Shown here piece after piece: positions 17,926 through 26,524 of a stretch of DNA of 64,000 bases. The stretch is taken from contig CAZWHW010000008.1 in the NCBI GenBank assembly GCA_964633815.1, positions 1 to 64,000 on the forward strand. Direction: 5' to 3'. Below the pieces are notes generated by a model, which saw nothing but the letters and a program-made list of their open reading frames with translations, had not been told where the DNA came from and searched no databases. Position 1 is the stretch's first letter. Every line of letters begins with the position of its first letter. Made by a program: the position numbers and the translations under genes. Source of the DNA: CALKZN01 sp964633815. GTDB lineage: Bacteria; Pseudomonadota; Gammaproteobacteria; Arenicellales; Arenicellaceae.

Positions 17926-20900
17926 CTATTGTTCAATTTCACGCCAATTAATTCTTTCTACTGGAATGCTTGGATTTGAACCTCCAGTAAAGTTGCTTGG
18001 CCCACCTAAACCAGAAGTACCTACAAATCCGATTTGACCATCTTCTAGAGGCAGAGCAGAAAGATCAGAGACAAAACTAAAGCCAAAGAATTGGCTTGGC
18101 GGTACTACTTGGGAACCACCACCCGCTGCAGTTGCAGGTGTTAACTCATCAAGGAAAAATAATTCCGGAGAAGCGGTTCCTGTGACCAAATCCACAACAA
18201 ATATATCGGACATACCACCCGTAGGCGAGCAAATATCATCATCTGGCGTAAACGCAGTAAACCCTAATACTGTACCGATTGAGGCAGAATCGGAGATAAC
18301 GCGTTCAGAAGAGGCATTTGCAGTTGTATTGAAAAACCTTATCCACCCATTAGTACCACTGCCACCAGTGAGAATAAATTCGGATAATTCCTCAAAAAGA
18401 ACTGTACCATCACCATTTGAATCTGCTAGACCAGAAGTACCATTAATCGCTTCAATACTTGTCGTATCTCCATCTGCATTAAAATTTTGAATGATGTCAA
18501 TATCCGTAATATCCAACAATTGTGAAGCAATAAATTGTTGCGTAAAGCCAGTGTCTTGCTCACGAATTCCTACATAAACTTCTTGATCTTGGATCTGCGC
18601 ATCTGATTGTTGAAAAAACTGTCCAGTGCCTGCATATACGAAATTCTGCCCTTCAACGACCAATGGCAATGGCGTACTTGCAATGGGACGATCAGTATCC
18701 AGCATTAAATTAATATTTCCAGAATCTGGTAAAAATCGAAATAAACCACCCGTTGGATCATCAAGAGTCGCAGCTGTAATATCTTGCTCGACTGTACCGA
18801 AATATACGACATCATCAATAAAATCAGGATCCCAATCAGCCGTGGCTAAGCTGCCTACAAATGCACCTTCACCACCTGGATTAGGAATAGTAAATGGCGT
18901 TGGATCTACATTTGCTAAGCTGCCATTATTTACTTCAAGATCTAAAGTAAAAATTGTCGCATCAGTAGAACTTGTGAAATCAACTCGATTATCTGGACCT
19001 GAACCAAACACTAACGTCCAACTATTATTAGCACCAGATAAATTATTGAAATTACCACCTGCGCCACCAACACGTCGTGTTACCACAGTCGGCTTAGTCG
19101 TTGTATGATCAAGATCATCGTGACTCACTTCACCTAACAATACAGGAGGTTGCTCAGGATCAGTAACATCTAAAATAACATAGCTTGAACGAGTTATTTC
19201 ATCATCGCCATTTCCAGCAATATCACCCAAATTAATTTCACCGCCACCAAGACGCATACCCACAACTAAAATTGTTCCCCAACCACCTGGATGAGTTGCA
19301 TCATTCGGGAAAATATTCACATCAAAAGTCGAAACTTCACCATCCGCGTAAAAAACATGCAAGTAATCAGGATCAGTTAAAAATTTAAGATGTGGCAACA
19401 AATTTTTCGGTGCATAGGCCCACAATTCCGCACCTAGAGGATGCGCTGTTTCATTATTTGTTCCAGTAACATCAAATACAACTTCAGCTGCTTGAGTTGA
19501 GGAGTTAAAACCCGCATTAAAAGCATGAATTAAGCCGTCATTCCCGCCGACATAAACTACATTTCGCCTGTTGGCATATTGATCGCGAAAATCTGCATAC
19601 GTAGTGTCACCAAACAAAACATCATAAGCTTCTATGGGAGTGCCTACTAAAGCTGGTGTTGAATTTACGATATCACCTAAACGCAATGTCTCAGGTGTTC
19701 CGCCTTCAATAGAAAGATCCCGATTTCTAAAACCTGGAATATCATTTTTGCCACGAATAAAATCAACTACATTTCTTGCTTGCACATTCAAATCAGGGTC
19801 AACTCCATTAAACCCTAAAAAACCTTGGAATTCAGAGCCATCGCCAACTTCATCTCTTTCAAATGGAACAATTTCACTATTTTGTACTTCTCCATCACCA
19901 TTATCGTCGATCCAAGTAAAAATAAAGCGACTAGGTCCAGTAGTTTCGACAGTGGAACTATAAATCCGGTTTTCATCAATAGTGTCATTGTCTAAATCAG
20001 ACAACAATTCTGAAGCTGACCAAACAGTTAATAATTCATTTGAATCAAATAATCCTATCGACACAGGCAGGTTGTCAATTGGATCAAACTCCTGAGTGAC
20101 ATCATCCAACGTAAAACGTTCAATCATTAATGTATTGGTATTAACATCAAAAGTATATTCAAAAATATTATCAACTGCTGTTGAATCATCTAATTGACCA
20201 TTACCATTGCTATCTTCGCGAAAAAACCCATTGCCATCTACAAAAAATGAATCAAGCCGACCAGACCAAGCAACATCCTCACCAGTGAATTCCCCACCAG
20301 CATCAGTTGAAGATAAATTCTCAAAATACACACCTTGAATTATCAAACCTCCACTACCATCAGAGTTACCCAAGGTTGCTGCAGCAGAACCTGCACTTTC
20401 GCCTTGTGCTAAAATAGCAGTTAGTGCATTTTCAACAGCCTCAACTAAAGTTTGTGGACTAGTTGCAGCAAAAAAACCATCCGGAACACCGTCAGGGGTC
20501 TGTTCTCCTGTAAAGTTATTTTGTACATCAAACTCATTTTGTTGATCTGGACCAGTGGCGCCGCCAAATTCATTAAAAAAACCATATTTAGCTGCATAAT
20601 ATAATGGTGGCTCTAACGGTTCGGTAAGTACCCCTGTAGTATCAATTCTAAAAGTATAACTTTGTGGTCCATTTTGCCCACCTCCTTCATTAAGCGCTCT
20701 ACAGTTATTACATCCTGGAACTTGTCCGCCATTGTCTGGAGCTAACGGGTCAACAGGCGATGTGTCAGTAAAATCAGCCCCTAGAGCACCAGAATAGGCA
20801 TGAAAACCATCTTGCGTTGTCCCAGCTGTAATAAAACCAAACAATTGTCCATTTCCCGTAGTCTCCGATACAGCATTGGTAGTTATTTCAATCAAACCAG

Positions 20901-22995
20901 CCGCTGCATTAAGCTCATACGATAAAGTGCCCCAAACATCATTATCAAAGTCACCACCTTGCTCACTATCTTCCCAATTCAAATAGTATTGCCCAGTAAA
21001 AATTCCAGAACCTGGTGAGGTTTCTTCATGACCTTGAACAATTTGAAAATCCACTAAGGCGCCACCACCACCAGTACCTACTTGCAAACGATAAGCTGGT
21101 AAAATATTAATCGATTGAGCACTTCCGACTGGTCCCAATGGAACATTAATAACAGGTGCATTCGTTGCCAAAGTAATACCAAGGGTTTGAATATTTTGAT
21201 CGCCATCAAAATTTCGAAGATCTTCAGTCGCAGCATAAAAAGCGATACCCGCAGCAGCATAACTACCCGAAACTGTTGGCGCTTCAGGACAAATGCCTCG
21301 CGCATCACTTAAATTATTCACAGTTTTTGACGTACAAAACTGATCATTATCACCAGCGGTTTCACCAATAAAGAAATTATTACCCGAAATACCCTCAATA
21401 TCACCCACTTGATCAGTAAAACCATCTATATCAGGTGAACCAGGAAGAGCTGCCGCCGATGTAAGATTTTCATCAAAAGAACTGACACTCGCATTGATCA
21501 CAACTTGAGTGACAGCAGCACACTGATTGTCAGCACTTAACACATCAATCCAAGCTTCAGTCGACAAACCCGGCACATCTTCAATTCCACCGCCACGATT
21601 TGTTACTCCTTGCAAACGATTTTGATCATCCACATCAAATGCGGCAGTTTCGGTTCCACCAGTAAGATAATTAACAGCTTCTAGTAAAATTTCTGATATT
21701 GGATTACCCCAACTAAAACACTCATTCGGTTGGATATCAGTTTGCTGAAAATTACATTCATCAGGAGAATTCCCTTGGAAATACGTTCCGTTACCATATT
21801 CATAACCAACCATTCTAAGTGCATCCATATTGCTTACAATACCTGGGAATCCGGTAAAAGTACCATCAGTATCAACATTAACTTCATCATCAAAGCCACG
21901 AATATTTTTTCGTAAGATACCACCTTCAGTATTTGCTTGAAATCCACCAGTCATCAAGCCAAATTCAATCAAGCCCTCTTCTCCAAACTGATTGAGAAGA
22001 CCAGAAGGTTTAAAGTTTCCATCCGGATATTCACGGCAATCTTCAGCATTTACAGATAAATCAATTAACGCAACGGTATTACACACTTCTATGCGAACAA
22101 TTCTATCTTCTTGACCATTAGCAGTTAACGCATCAGTAAAACGATTAGGATCAGACGAGTCTGCATCAATACCTGAGTCTAAAATACCCGTCGCCGGATT
22201 AGGTTCATTCCCATTACTATTATTACCGCGTTCATCATCCCAAGTACATTGCCAACGTTCATTCGCAGCCCATAATGAAAAATTACCTCTCACTACACGC
22301 ATGACAGGAGCTGCAGTAGAATTTTCAGATAACGCAGGGCCATCATCTGGCGAAGTATTACAAATCGTTATTCCTTCAACACGATCGTTAAACCCAACAT
22401 TATCTCCCACGCGACCATTTCCATCCCACTCGACACCATTTGATGCATCAAATGGTGTTAAACGCGGAATATCAGCACTGTTAAAGTATTTTGCAAATGA
22501 ATGCGCATCAAAAGGCAAATGCGCACGCTCCAAGACGGTCGTTGTTGCCGTATCCGTTGAACGAAAGCCACCATAGAAGATTTTCCTGACCACATCCATA
22601 CGCGTCATGGTTGCCCAATTCAAGAAATTGCCACTCCAATCTCCTGTAACATCATCGCAATAAAAAGGCGTATTTTGAAATGATTGTGGAGCAAATCGCT
22701 GAGTGCCAGTATTATAGGTATAACATTTATTTGGATCGAAATAGCCAAAGTATTCAATATTATTTTCGTAAGTAGTTTCAGGGCCATCATTATTTTCAGG
22801 ATCTAAGTCCGAGAAATCACTATACGCAGTAAAGAAATATTGATGATCACGAGACAAACTCATCATAACCAATGGCGTTGCTGCCTCAACGGAAGTCGGT
22901 GGAAAAGCAGCAAAATCTATATTGGAAAATTGCGCAAACCCTTTAACAGGCAATAACAATAAAGAAAAAATTATAAGGGCTTTTTTAATATTCAT
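17926..22995 (-). CDS. pilY1: Pilus tip adhesin/assembly factor PilY1
   Basis: A very large exported protein of about 1689 residues from the ATG at 22993-22995, which has AGG at suitable spacing; a further ATG lies 8 codons upstream. A signal peptide (MNIKKALIIFSLLLLPVKGFA) begins the product. The long N-terminal half corresponds to the variable, von Willebrand-like part of PilY1. The C-terminal half is the PilC/PilY1 beta-propeller (RLGDIVNSTPALVGTP, VVYVGGNDGLIHAFNAG). EF-hand-like calcium loops are visible: DDNGDGEVQNSE and DSNGDGTVLFEE match canonical 12-residue loops, and DSNGNGQLDD is partial. Family members sit at the pilus tip and regulate extension, adhesion and retraction in response to calcium. 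At nearly 1700 residues it is longer than the roughly 1160-residue P. aeruginosa protein. Confidence 0.92.
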   Translation of the reverse strand: MNIKKALIIFSLLLLPVKGFAQFSNIDFAAFPPTSVEAATPLVMMSLSRDHQYFFTAYSDFSDLDPENNDGPETTYENNIEYFGYFDPNKCYTYNTGTQRFAPQSFQNTPFYCDDVTGDWSGNFLNWATMTRMDVVRKIFYGGFRSTDTATTTVLERAHLPFDAHSFAKYFNSADIPRLTPFDASNGVEWDGNGRVGDNVGFNDRVEGITICNTSPDDGPALSENSTAAPVMRVVRGNFSLWAANERWQCTWDDERGNNSNGNEPNPATGILDSGIDADSSDPNRFTDALTANGQEDRIVRIEVCNTVALIDLSVNAEDCREYPDGNFKPSGLLNQFGEEGLIEFGLMTGGFQANTEGGILRKNIRGFDDEVNVDTDGTFTGFPGIVSNMDALRMVGYEYGNGTYFQGNSPDECNFQQTDIQPNECFSWGNPISEILLEAVNYLTGGTETAAFDVDDQNRLQGVTNRGGGIEDVPGLSTEAWIDVLSADNQCAAVTQVVINASVSSFDENLTSAAALPGSPDIDGFTDQVGDIEGISGNNFFIGETAGDNDQFCTSKTVNNLSDARGICPEAPTVSGSYAAAGIAFYAATEDLRNFDGDQNIQTLGITLATNAPVINVPLGPVGSAQSINILPAYRLQVGTGGGGALVDFQIVQGHEETSPGSGIFTGQYYLNWEDSEQGGDFDNDVWGTLSYELNAAAGLIEITTNAVSETTGNGQLFGFITAGTTQDGFHAYSGALGADFTDTSPVDPLAPDNGGQVPGCNNCRALNEGGGQNGPQSYTFRIDTTGVLTEPLEPPLYYAAKYGFFNEFGGATGPDQQNEFDVQNNFTGEQTPDGVPDGFFAATSPQTLVEAVENALTAILAQGESAGSAAATLGNSDGSGGLIIQGVYFENLSSTDAGGEFTGEDVAWSGRLDSFFVDGNGFFREDSNGNGQLDDSTAVDNIFEYTFDVNTNTLMIERFTLDDVTQEFDPIDNLPVSIGLFDSNELLTVWSASELLSDLDNDTIDENRIYSSTVETTGPSRFIFTWIDDNGDGEVQNSEIVPFERDEVGDGSEFQGFLGFNGVDPDLNVQARNVVDFIRGKNDIPGFRNRDLSIEGGTPETLRLGDIVNSTPALVGTPIEAYDVLFGDTTYADFRDQYANRRNVVYVGGNDGLIHAFNAGFNSSTQAAEVVFDVTGTNNETAHPLGAELWAYAPKNLLPHLKFLTDPDYLHVFYADGEVSTFDVNIFPNDATHPGGWGTILVVGMRLGGGEINLGDIAGNGDDEITRSSYVILDVTDPEQPPVLLGEVSHDDLDHTTTKPTVVTRRVGGAGGNFNNLSGANNSWTLVFGSGPDNRVDFTSSTDATIFTLDLEVNNGSLANVDPTPFTIPNPGGEGAFVGSLATADWDPDFIDDVVYFGTVEQDITAATLDDPTGGLFRFLPDSGNINLMLDTDRPIASTPLPLVVEGQNFVYAGTGQFFQQSDAQIQDQEVYVGIREQDTGFTQQFIASQLLDITDIDIIQNFNADGDTTSIEAINGTSGLADSNGDGTVLFEELSEFILTGGSGTNGWIRFFNTTANASSERVISDSASIGTVLGFTAFTPDDDICSPTGGMSDIFVVDLVTGTASPELFFLDELTPATAAGGGSQVVPPSQFFGFSFVSDLSALPLEDGQIGFVGTSGLGGPSNFTGGSNPSIPVERINWREIEQ

Positions 22996-23028
22996 AATGA
23001 AACCTACAAGGTTATTCATGGTTTTTAT

Positions 23029-23829
23029 CTATGGATCTACGACAATAGTCGATTGCAAAAGAACCGTCGACTCTCTACCACCAACACCGGCTGTCGCTCG
23101 CGCAGTGATTCGAAAAAGCAAAGGATCAGTTGTACAAAAAGGATATAAAGCTACTACTGGTTCGAAATTAGGATCACCAGGGGGGAAACATAGCGACACT
23201 GCATCCACTGGACTTTGCCCAGCATTTCGAATAGGAAACTGACCTAAAAATTCAATAATATATTGCGGTGATTCGGCAAAACTACCTTGTATGGTCATTT
23301 CCGTAAAAATCTGAGCACCGTCCCCATTACCAACCAAGGTTCGATGTCTGTCAGGATCATTCCACACATCAGCATCTAGCCAACGTTCTACAACATTGGC
23401 GGCACCGCTATTATCCTCTTGAGCTGGAGTACAATAACCTCCCATGCACTGATCACCAGGATTAGCCACTGTAACAGTAGGGAAACCAAACTCCCAAAGT
23501 GGATTTACTGCCTGTTCGGCTGCAGCATTCGGAGAACCAAATAACGTAAAAGTCGCACCACCTGATTCCGTAGATAATTGCCCTTGCCTTATACTTCCAG
23601 CAATAGATTCAGCTTGACGTTCCCCAATCCGCAAAGTTGTTTCAGCAGCATTAAAAGCCACTTCACGAAAGCGTTGACTAGCCGTCATGCGTTCTTGCAA
23701 TGTAGAGCTAGACAAAGATGTCACTCCTAAAATAGTCATCACTAATAAAAGAATTAAGATAATCGGTAAAGCAATGCCTTCGTTACGTTTAAACTGCCTC
23801 AAGCCGTCAATTTTTGAGATTAATTTCAT
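23029..23829 (-). CDS. pilX: Minor pilin PilX
   Basis: A 266-residue minor pilin. The N-terminal segment NEGIALPIILILLLVMTILG followed by VTSLSSSTLQERMTASQ is characteristic of PilX, which has an atypical prepilin site (alanine-leucine-proline in place of FTLIE). A membrane helix spans about 19-40 and a periplasmic domain follows. It lies between pilW (3-nt gap) and pilY1 on the same strand and is expected to join the priming complex at the pilus tip. Confidence 0.85.
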   Translation of the reverse strand: MKLISKIDGLRQFKRNEGIALPIILILLLVMTILGVTSLSSSTLQERMTASQRFREVAFNAAETTLRIGERQAESIAGSIRQGQLSTESGGATFTLFGSPNAAAEQAVNPLWEFGFPTVTVANPGDQCMGGYCTPAQEDNSGAANVVERWLDADVWNDPDRHRTLVGNGDGAQIFTEMTIQGSFAESPQYIIEFLGQFPIRNAGQSPVDAVSLCFPPGDPNFEPVVALYPFCTTDPLLFRITARATAGVGGRESTVLLQSTIVVDP

Positions 23830-23832
23830 TTG

Positions 23833-25053
23833 TTAATCGCCTCTACTTCGTAATTCGACGGTGGCCGTACTAACAAAACGCAACGTCCCTTGCCCTTGAT
23901 TAACCGGAACAATTTCAACATTATCAGCTAAAGTAAACGTTTCTCCCGGATTAACTGCTTCTGAAAATTCATTTGCACGTAGCAATAGCGAAACTCTCAC
24001 TGTCACGACATCTGTAAGATCTGCAGGAGCAACAATTTCATCTGCCGCCAAATATTGATTTGCTACCCCATCGCCATCGCTATCAACCCCATACACAACT
24101 TGCATACTTTCAACTCCTTCAACCAATTCATTGGCGACTGCATTTTCTAGACAACCATCCGCAACGGTTAAAAAACCGCAAATTGACTCATAGACAAACA
24201 ATGAAGGAAGGCCCGAAATACCTGTTCCAACAAAAAATACTCGTGTAACATCGGAATATACCGTAGTACCCCCATCCCAAGCCTGCGAAAATGGCTGACC
24301 TGATGGATCTCTACTCGCTGGAACTAAATTACCATTTGCAGTTCCATTATTTGCATTTATGTTTGCGCCAGTATTCTCTTTCACAAAAACATTTCTTTCC
24401 ACGCAGTCTCCCGCTTTAACGATCGCTCCTTGTGGCAATGCGTCAGCGCCATTTAATAAAGTTACATTCAATCGGTTGGCGTTCGATCCTGTAACATCCA
24501 TATCTGGCTCAAGCTGTTCCATAGTCACAGCAATAATATCGCTTCCAGCTACCGGGAAAAAATTATTGACTATATTAGTCAAATCAGGAGCAGGATCAGT
24601 TAAGCCAACGGCAGAATTCCAATCAGCTAAGTTTCCTGCATTAGCAGCTCTAGCAGCAACAACCTCAGCATCTGTACTTGAAGAATTCAAGTTAACGTAA
24701 GTTAAATCAAAACTTTCTCCAGATGAAGTTCCATCAAACTCGTAACCAACTAGACCACCACCCACGGTTGAATTAAATGGGTCGATCAAAAAACTATAAT
24801 CTCTAGTTCTGTTACCACATAAAGAATAGCCCGCTTGGCGAATCGATTGTTGCAAAAAATGCATTGCAAACCGATTGTTTTCTTGCACTCTTGACAATTC
24901 GTTTGTCGAACGAAATCCACTCACAGAGGTAACATACATCGCACCAATTGTTGCAGTGAGCAATAATCCTAAAAAAGCAGCGATCAATAGCTCAACTAAT
25001 GTCAGACCTTTTTGAGAATTTATTTTCATGCTTTTCAATTTAAATAGTCTCAT
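23833..25053 (-). CDS. pilW: Minor pilin PilW
   Basis: A 406-residue minor pilin with the prepilin motif QKG before LTLVELLIAAFLGLLL and the family block RVQENNRFAMHFLQQSIRQAGY. PilW is one of the larger minor pilins and usually bridges PilX and PilV. The gene starts 2 nt after the pilV stop and ends 3 nt before pilX, consistent with a single transcript. It is a little longer than typical PilW proteins. Confidence 0.88.
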   Translation of the reverse strand: MRLFKLKSMKINSQKGLTLVELLIAAFLGLLLTATIGAMYVTSVSGFRSTNELSRVQENNRFAMHFLQQSIRQAGYSLCGNRTRDYSFLIDPFNSTVGGGLVGYEFDGTSSGESFDLTYVNLNSSSTDAEVVAARAANAGNLADWNSAVGLTDPAPDLTNIVNNFFPVAGSDIIAVTMEQLEPDMDVTGSNANRLNVTLLNGADALPQGAIVKAGDCVERNVFVKENTGANINANNGTANGNLVPASRDPSGQPFSQAWDGGTTVYSDVTRVFFVGTGISGLPSLFVYESICGFLTVADGCLENAVANELVEGVESMQVVYGVDSDGDGVANQYLAADEIVAPADLTDVVTVRVSLLLRANEFSEAVNPGETFTLADNVEIVPVNQGQGTLRFVSTATVELRSRGD

Positions 25054-25055
25054 GG

Positions 25056-25571
25056 TTATAAAACACTGGTAAAAGTAAATTCATTAACTTCATCATTGTC
25101 ACTTAAAACAGCACCATCTCGTTCTTGGCGATTTGCAACATTACGCCACTGAAGAGTAATACGATAAACTCTTTCATCACCAAAATCTTCACTATCAATA
25201 TCAGCTAAACCAAAAGGCAGCAGATTTTGAACTTGATTTAAAAAATGCCATTGATCAAATTCAGCTATCATTTCAGGAGTGCAGGCAAGAGTATAACAAT
25301 CTGGCGGCGTACCTTGCGCACCCACAAAACCGTTAGTATTATATTGTGGCGTGTCATTAGCAAAAGTTCGGTTTGCACGCAGGCGGTCCATCATGTCATT
25401 TGCCAACAAAATTGCCTGACTACGGCCTTGCGAACCTTTATTATATTTCAAACCAGTCAACTGCATGGTTGCTACGCCTAATGCACCAACACCTAACACA
25501 AGAATAGAAACTAAAATTTCGATCAGGCCTATCCCTTTTTGCTTTTTATTCATTTTTTTGCGCATATTCAT
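25056..25571 (-). CDS. pilV: Minor pilin PilV
   Basis: A 171-residue minor pilin with the prepilin site KGIGLIEILVSILVLGVGALG, followed by VATMQLTGLKYNKGSQGRSQA, a block shared by PilV proteins. The basic leader is about 13 residues. It lies between fimT (26-nt gap) and pilW. In Pseudomonas, PilV works with PilW and PilX in an assembly-initiating subcomplex. Confidence 0.87.
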   Translation of the reverse strand: MNMRKKMNKKQKGIGLIEILVSILVLGVGALGVATMQLTGLKYNKGSQGRSQAILLANDMMDRLRANRTFANDTPQYNTNGFVGAQGTPPDCYTLACTPEMIAEFDQWHFLNQVQNLLPFGLADIDSEDFGDERVYRITLQWRNVANRQERDGAVLSDNDEVNEFTFTSVL

Positions 25572-25597
25572 TTAACACTCTTTAAAAATTTTAATCT

Positions 25598-26236
25598 TTA
25601 TGCTGGATTCGCGCATGTAAATGCCGCGCCTTCTATATTTCTCAGGAATACTCTACCGACAGCATTAACTTCTATATACATTCCTGCATCTTCGCCACGA
25701 GAATCACAAACCGCAATCCTAAAAGGCGCATCATTTCGTAAAGTTCCATTCGCATTAAAAACTACGACACGGTCATCCGAATTACTGACAAAGTTAATTT
25801 CATTATCTTGAAAATCACTTATTCTAATCAACATTTGTTGACGTTCATCTGCTGAAGTAGCTGTTCCAAAATTACCAGAATTGAACCGTTGATTACCAAA
25901 AGATGCATTAGGAGCTGAAACAATCATACCTGGCAATGTTCGATAACTAATCAATCCAAAATTCCAATCAGCTGGACTCCCAAAAAGACAAAGAGGATTA
26001 TCCGGATTAATAGGATTATTCGTTGAACGGCAAACGAAACCTAGTTGGCCAGAGGTCAACGCTTCCTGCCTAGCAGCATTAAAAATAGAATATATATTGC
26101 GAGCTGCATTTTCTAGTCGCGAATTTTGAATGATGCGTTCATAACTAGGAAACGCAAGACCCACTAAAATTGCCACTACTGCAGTGGTAATCACTACTTC
26201 TAGCAAAGTAAAGCCAAAATTTTGTTTTATTTTCAT
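25598..26236 (-). CDS. Minor pilin FimT/FimU-like (GspH family)
   Basis: A 212-residue GspH/FimT-type minor pilin, the first gene of the pilus operon. The N-terminus has NFG before FTLLEVVITTAVVAILVGLA, a prepilin peptidase site with glutamate at position 5, followed by FPSYERIIQNSRLENAARN. GspH-like features include the Asn-Gly and Cys-containing C-terminal half. FimU in Pseudomonas couples the minor pilin complex to the major pilin; some FimT proteins bind DNA during uptake. I cannot tell FimT from FimU. Upstream is a dyad with an AlgR-like site shared with the divergent nirB promoter region. Confidence 0.85.
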   Translation of the reverse strand: MKIKQNFGFTLLEVVITTAVVAILVGLAFPSYERIIQNSRLENAARNIYSIFNAARQEALTSGQLGFVCRSTNNPINPDNPLCLFGSPADWNFGLISYRTLPGMIVSAPNASFGNQRFNSGNFGTATSADERQQMLIRISDFQDNEINFVSNSDDRVVVFNANGTLRNDAPFRIAVCDSRGEDAGMYIEVNAVGRVFLRNIEGAAFTCANPA

Positions 26237-26277
26237 AACGTACTTATAACAAAAAAATTATCATTTGATAGCATAAA

Positions 26278-26315
26278 CCTGACCAATGGTTAAATCATAT
26301 CGATTAACGGTCAGG
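26278..26315. promoter_or_regulatory. Dyad with AlgR-like box upstream of the pilin operon
   Basis: CCTGACC (26278-26284) and GGTCAGG (26309-26315) form a perfect inverted repeat, extended inward by GTTAA/TTAAC after a bulge. On the minus strand 26302-26310 reads CCGTTAATC, matching 7 of 9 positions of the Pseudomonas AlgR consensus CCGTTCGTC. It lies about 65 bases upstream of the first pilin gene. Confidence 0.35.
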
Positions 26316-26356
26316 CGTTTCAAAGTTTAACATTTGAATCAATTTATTTAATAATT

Positions 26357-26373
26357 CGCACCACAATGAGGCA
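26357..26373 (+). promoter_or_regulatory. NtrC-like enhancer box 1 upstream of nirB
   Basis: The sequence cgcaccacaatgaggca matches the NtrC dyad TGCACCA-N3-TGGTGCA at 11 of 14 defined positions by hand alignment. It is centred about 128 bases upstream of the transcription start predicted from the sigma-54 promoter, the normal range for NtrC enhancers. Confidence 0.5.
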
Positions 26374-26385
26374 TTCGATTTGCAT

Positions 26386-26402
26386 TGCACCAAATAAAAG
26401 CG
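26386..26402 (+). promoter_or_regulatory. NtrC-like half-site 2 upstream of nirB
   Basis: The first half TGCACCA is perfect, while the second half keeps only the central GC. The centre is 29 bases from box 1, close to three helical turns, so it could be the weaker member of a cooperative NtrC pair. Confidence 0.35.
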
Positions 26403-26466
26403 AAGAATATTTGTTGCGTTCCTCTAAATATAGACTCTACAAACACTTTACTAAGCTATAATTTCT

Positions 26467-26482
26467 TGGCACATAATTTGCT
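26467..26482 (+). promoter_or_regulatory. Sigma-54 promoter of the nirB operon
   Basis: TGGCAC, five bases, then TTGCT is an essentially perfect -24/-12 element. Transcription would start near 26493, about 32 bases before the nirB ATG. Together with the upstream NtrC-like boxes this predicts induction under nitrogen limitation. Confidence 0.8.
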
Positions 26483-26524
26483 AATTTTTTACTTTGATTT
26501 TTCACATCGACAGGATTCATTAAT

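Noticed and set aside
18182..19108. Several plus-strand open frames antisense to pilY1
   Set aside because: They arise from the composition of the long PilY1 coding region and have no ribosome sites or recognisable domains.
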